Positions 50,231 through 51,789 of a stretch of DNA of 51,789 nucleotides are shown one piece after another. Location: contig CAYVUR010000004.1 of NCBI GenBank assembly GCA_964455185.1, positions 1 through 51,789 on the forward strand, given 5' to 3'. The stretch comes from CAISTG01 sp964455185. GTDB lineage: Bacteria; Patescibacteriota; Patescibacteriia; 2-01-FULL-39-33. The notes beneath the pieces were generated by a model, which saw only the letters and a program-made list of their open reading frames with translations, was not told the origin of the DNA and searched no databases. Position 1 is the first letter of the stretch, and the number at the start of each line of letters is the position of its first letter. The translations under genes and the position numbers were made by a program.

Positions 50231-50254
50231 AAAACGCTGTTTTAACAGCGTTTT
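50231..50254. terminator. Bidirectional terminator
   Basis: AAAACGCTGTT (50231-50241) and AACAGCGTTTT (50244-50254) form a symmetrical stem with A and T tracts. It serves the Xer gene and the convergent cysteine-rich gene. Confidence 0.85.
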
Positions 50255-50281
50255 ATTTGTTTATTTTGGTGAATTTATTTA

Positions 50282-50494
50282 TTAATAATCCTCATTTTCT
50301 TCTTCTTCATCGTTTATTTCATCATAATCTTCTTCATTATAATCTTCTTCTTCGTCTTCTAAATCATTTACCATATTACTGCAACCACAAGTACAATCCG
50401 GAGGACAAGCACAACAATTATAACAAAGAGATGGATCGCAGGTACAATGACTATCTGCTTCCATGGGCATGCCACATTTGGCACATATTTCCAT
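50282..50494 (-). CDS. Cysteine-rich, acid-tailed small protein, 70 aa
   Basis: Eleven cysteines fall within the first 38 residues (positions 4, 7, 17, 19, 24, 27, 28, 30, 34, 36, 38), including CxxC, CC and CxC patterns like those of metallothioneins and zinc clusters. The second half is almost entirely Asp/Glu with a few Tyr and Asn. There is no membrane segment. A TTGACT-17-GATAAT promoter stands upstream on this strand and a bidirectional terminator behind it, supporting a real gene over the opposite-strand frame at 50257. Metal storage or buffering is inferred. Confidence 0.7.
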   Translation of the reverse strand: MEICAKCGMPMEADSHCTCDPSLCYNCCACPPDCTCGCSNMVNDLEDEEEDYNEEDYDEINDEEEENEDY

Positions 50495-50543
50495 ATTTTT
50501 GTTTTTTATTTTTTAAATTTTAAGGCTAGAATAGCCTATTAAT

Positions 50544-50572
50544 ATTATCTTTTTTTCTTAGAAAATAGTCAA
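50544..50572 (-). promoter_or_regulatory. Promoter for the cysteine-rich protein
   Basis: On the minus strand, TTGACT (50572-50567), a 17-bp spacer and GATAAT (50549-50544). The predicted start near 50537 puts a GGCTA/TAGCC hairpin (50536-50524) at the very 5' end of the message. Confidence 0.55.
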
Positions 50573-50620
50573 TATCTTTGTCAAGCATTAAATTTTTAAA
50601 GATTTACTTTATAAAATAAC

Positions 50621-51789
50621 TTATGGTAAGTAATTAATAGGATCTACTGGTACACCGTTTGATCTTACTTCAAAATGTAAATGAGGTCCTGATGAAAATC
50701 CAGTATTTCCAGATAAACCTATTAATTGTCCTTGAGTTACATATTGGTCAGCTTTAACATTCACACTGCTTAGATGAGCATATAAAGTAGAGAGATTATT
50801 GTTGTGTATTATCATAACATAATTACCATACCATTTAGTACCAATACCAACCTGAGCTACATAGCCTGCTTCGGCTGCTTTTACTGAAGTTCCCTCTCCA
50901 ACGCCTAAATCAATTCCTGAATGTTCAAATAAATTACGATAGGGGTAAGTTGGGTCATGAAAAGTTGAAGTAATTCTTCTGCTATTTACTGGCCAATCAA
51001 GCCTGGCTGTGCCTAATGAATTAAATTTAGAACCTTCTTTTTTGGCCAATTCAGCTCTTAATTTTTTTTCTAAAGCAGAGATAGTGGCATTAGCCGCGGC
51101 TTGTTCTTTTTTAAGATCCATTACTAAAGTTTGAAACTTTTTTTCTGATTGTTTAGTTTGAGTTATTAAATAATTTTTAGTGTTTTTTTGGTAAGCAAGT
51201 TGTTGCTTTTCGTCCTCTAATCTATTTAATATTTTACTTAATTCATTTTTTTTAGACTCTCTTTCTTTTTGTTTTTTTTCTAAGTCACTAATTTTTTCTT
51301 TAATGCGATTTAATTTTTTTTGTATATTTTCTTGTAGATCTTCTGAATACTTTATTTGGTCAAAAAATTCAGAAAAAGAAGAATTAGATAATAAAATTGA
51401 AACATAATCTTTATCTTCATATCTAGCAAGTAACCTTATCATAGCAGCTAATTGTTCTTTTTGTTGTTTTACTAATAATTGATTTTCATTTATTTCTAAA
51501 TTTATTTTTTCTATTTCTAATTCTGTCTTTTTTATTTCTTCTTCTCTTAAATTTATATCAATATTAGTTTTAGCTATTTGATTGTCTATTATTTTAATTT
51601 GATTGTTTAAATTTATTGCCTCTTTTTGTGTTGTAGAAATACTTTTTTTGTATTCTTCTATTTGTTTAGTTAATTTATCAATGCGTTCACGTTGTTCGTT
51701 TATTTGTTTATTTAAATCATTTATTGTAGTTTCGTTATTTTCTTCTGCTTTTACTACAGAAAAAGAAAAAGAAATTAAAATAATAATTA
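50621..51789 (-). CDS. M23 peptidase with coiled coil (EnvC/NlpD-like), 5' end outside the window
   Basis: The frame stays open from the stop at 50621 to the window end, beyond the internal ATG at 51442. About 389 residues are visible, and the first of them form a signal peptide core (IIILISFSFSVVKAEE), so only a few N-terminal residues are missing. A long Glu/Lys/Gln-rich coiled coil (roughly the first 270 residues) precedes a LytM/M23 domain with Zn ligands in 'HSGIDLGVG' and 'GPHLHFEV' plus 'YAHLSS'. It should cleave peptidoglycan cross-bridges or activate amidases at division, outside the membrane. Confidence 0.9.
   Translation of the reverse strand, partial: IIILISFSFSVVKAEENNETTINDLNKQINEQRERIDKLTKQIEEYKKSISTTQKEAINLNNQIKIIDNQIAKTNIDINLREEEIKKTELEIEKINLEINENQLLVKQQKEQLAAMIRLLARYEDKDYVSILLSNSSFSEFFDQIKYSEDLQENIQKKLNRIKEKISDLEKKQKERESKKNELSKILNRLEDEKQQLAYQKNTKNYLITQTKQSEKKFQTLVMDLKKEQAAANATISALEKKLRAELAKKEGSKFNSLGTARLDWPVNSRRITSTFHDPTYPYRNLFEHSGIDLGVGEGTSVKAAEAGYVAQVGIGTKWYGNYVMIIHNNNLSTLYAHLSSVNVKADQYVTQGQLIGLSGNTGFSSGPHLHFEVRSNGVPVDPINYLP

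Noticed and set aside
50257..50523. Plus-strand 88-aa frame opposite the cysteine-rich gene
   Set aside because: Its translation is a low-complexity Leu/His/Tyr/Asn string produced by the reverse complement of the acidic tail and Cys codons. The minus frame has a proper promoter, terminator and coherent Cys motifs.
51440..51442. Internal ATG as start of the M23 peptidase
   Set aside because: The frame continues to the window edge and encodes a long coiled coil and a signal peptide upstream, so this ATG is internal.

Overview
The window reads as part of a Patescibacteria (Candidate Phyla Radiation) chromosome, most likely a Parcubacteria-type lineage. The evidence is very AT-rich DNA, short intergenic spaces, short or pared-down housekeeping proteins, start codons that almost never follow a Shine-Dalgarno motif, and an absence of biosynthetic operons. 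The standard bacterial code is used: TGA ends several genes in tight ATGA overlaps, so this is not one of the TGA-recoded (code 25) lineages. One 10-N scaffold gap falls inside uvrB (9219-9228). No tRNA, rRNA, CRISPR array or insertion sequence was recognised.

Layout. 181-2071: a conserved hypothetical, an AlkD-like DNA repair protein and a PHP phosphoesterase, converging on alanine racemase (2098-3216, minus). 3288-7956: two GT4 glycosyltransferases, a diacylglycerol-kinase-like lipid kinase and a beta-CASP metallo-hydrolase. 8005-12821: an RRM RNA-binding protein (minus), dut, a small basic protein, uvrB, dusB and a CorA-like channel (minus). 12903-23015: a TraG/VirB4-like membrane ATPase, dnaX, a polyprenyl-phosphate sugar transferase, a UvrD-type helicase, a CarS-like CDP-lipid synthase and rmuC. 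23092-33003: one long apparent transcription unit joining a group 3b-type [NiFe]-hydrogenase to pgk, a SIMPL protein and eno. 33148-36306: two tandem gpmI genes. 36329-39978: a MacA/MacB-type ABC exporter. 39979-40827: an 850-bp gene-free stretch with two strong candidate structured RNAs, each with its own promoter and terminator. 40828-49139: a membrane protein, pheS-pheT, two small membrane proteins, lysS, serS and an FtsQ-like protein. 49252-51789: a Xer recombinase with a perfect inverted repeat upstream, a tiny cysteine-rich protein (minus), and an M23 peptidase (minus) that runs off the window end.

Working together: lower glycolysis (pgk, gpmI x2, eno) yields ATP and pyruvate, and a soluble hydrogenase could reoxidise or supply NAD(P)H, fitting a fermentative, host-dependent lifestyle. 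The most unusual system is the hydrogenase locus. The maturation factor HypC is fused to a HydE-type radical-SAM enzyme, a family otherwise tied to [FeFe]-hydrogenase assembly. The HypA-like protein has lost its zinc ribbon, and the catalytic subunit ends exactly at its last active-site motif, so no tail-cleaving protease should be needed. Two paralogous membrane-anchored methyltransferases sit inside the same unit. The second striking element is an approximately 450-nt highly structured RNA at 40118-40566, behind an exact-consensus promoter, with long-range stems that compete with local hairpins; it matches no RNA family I can recognise.
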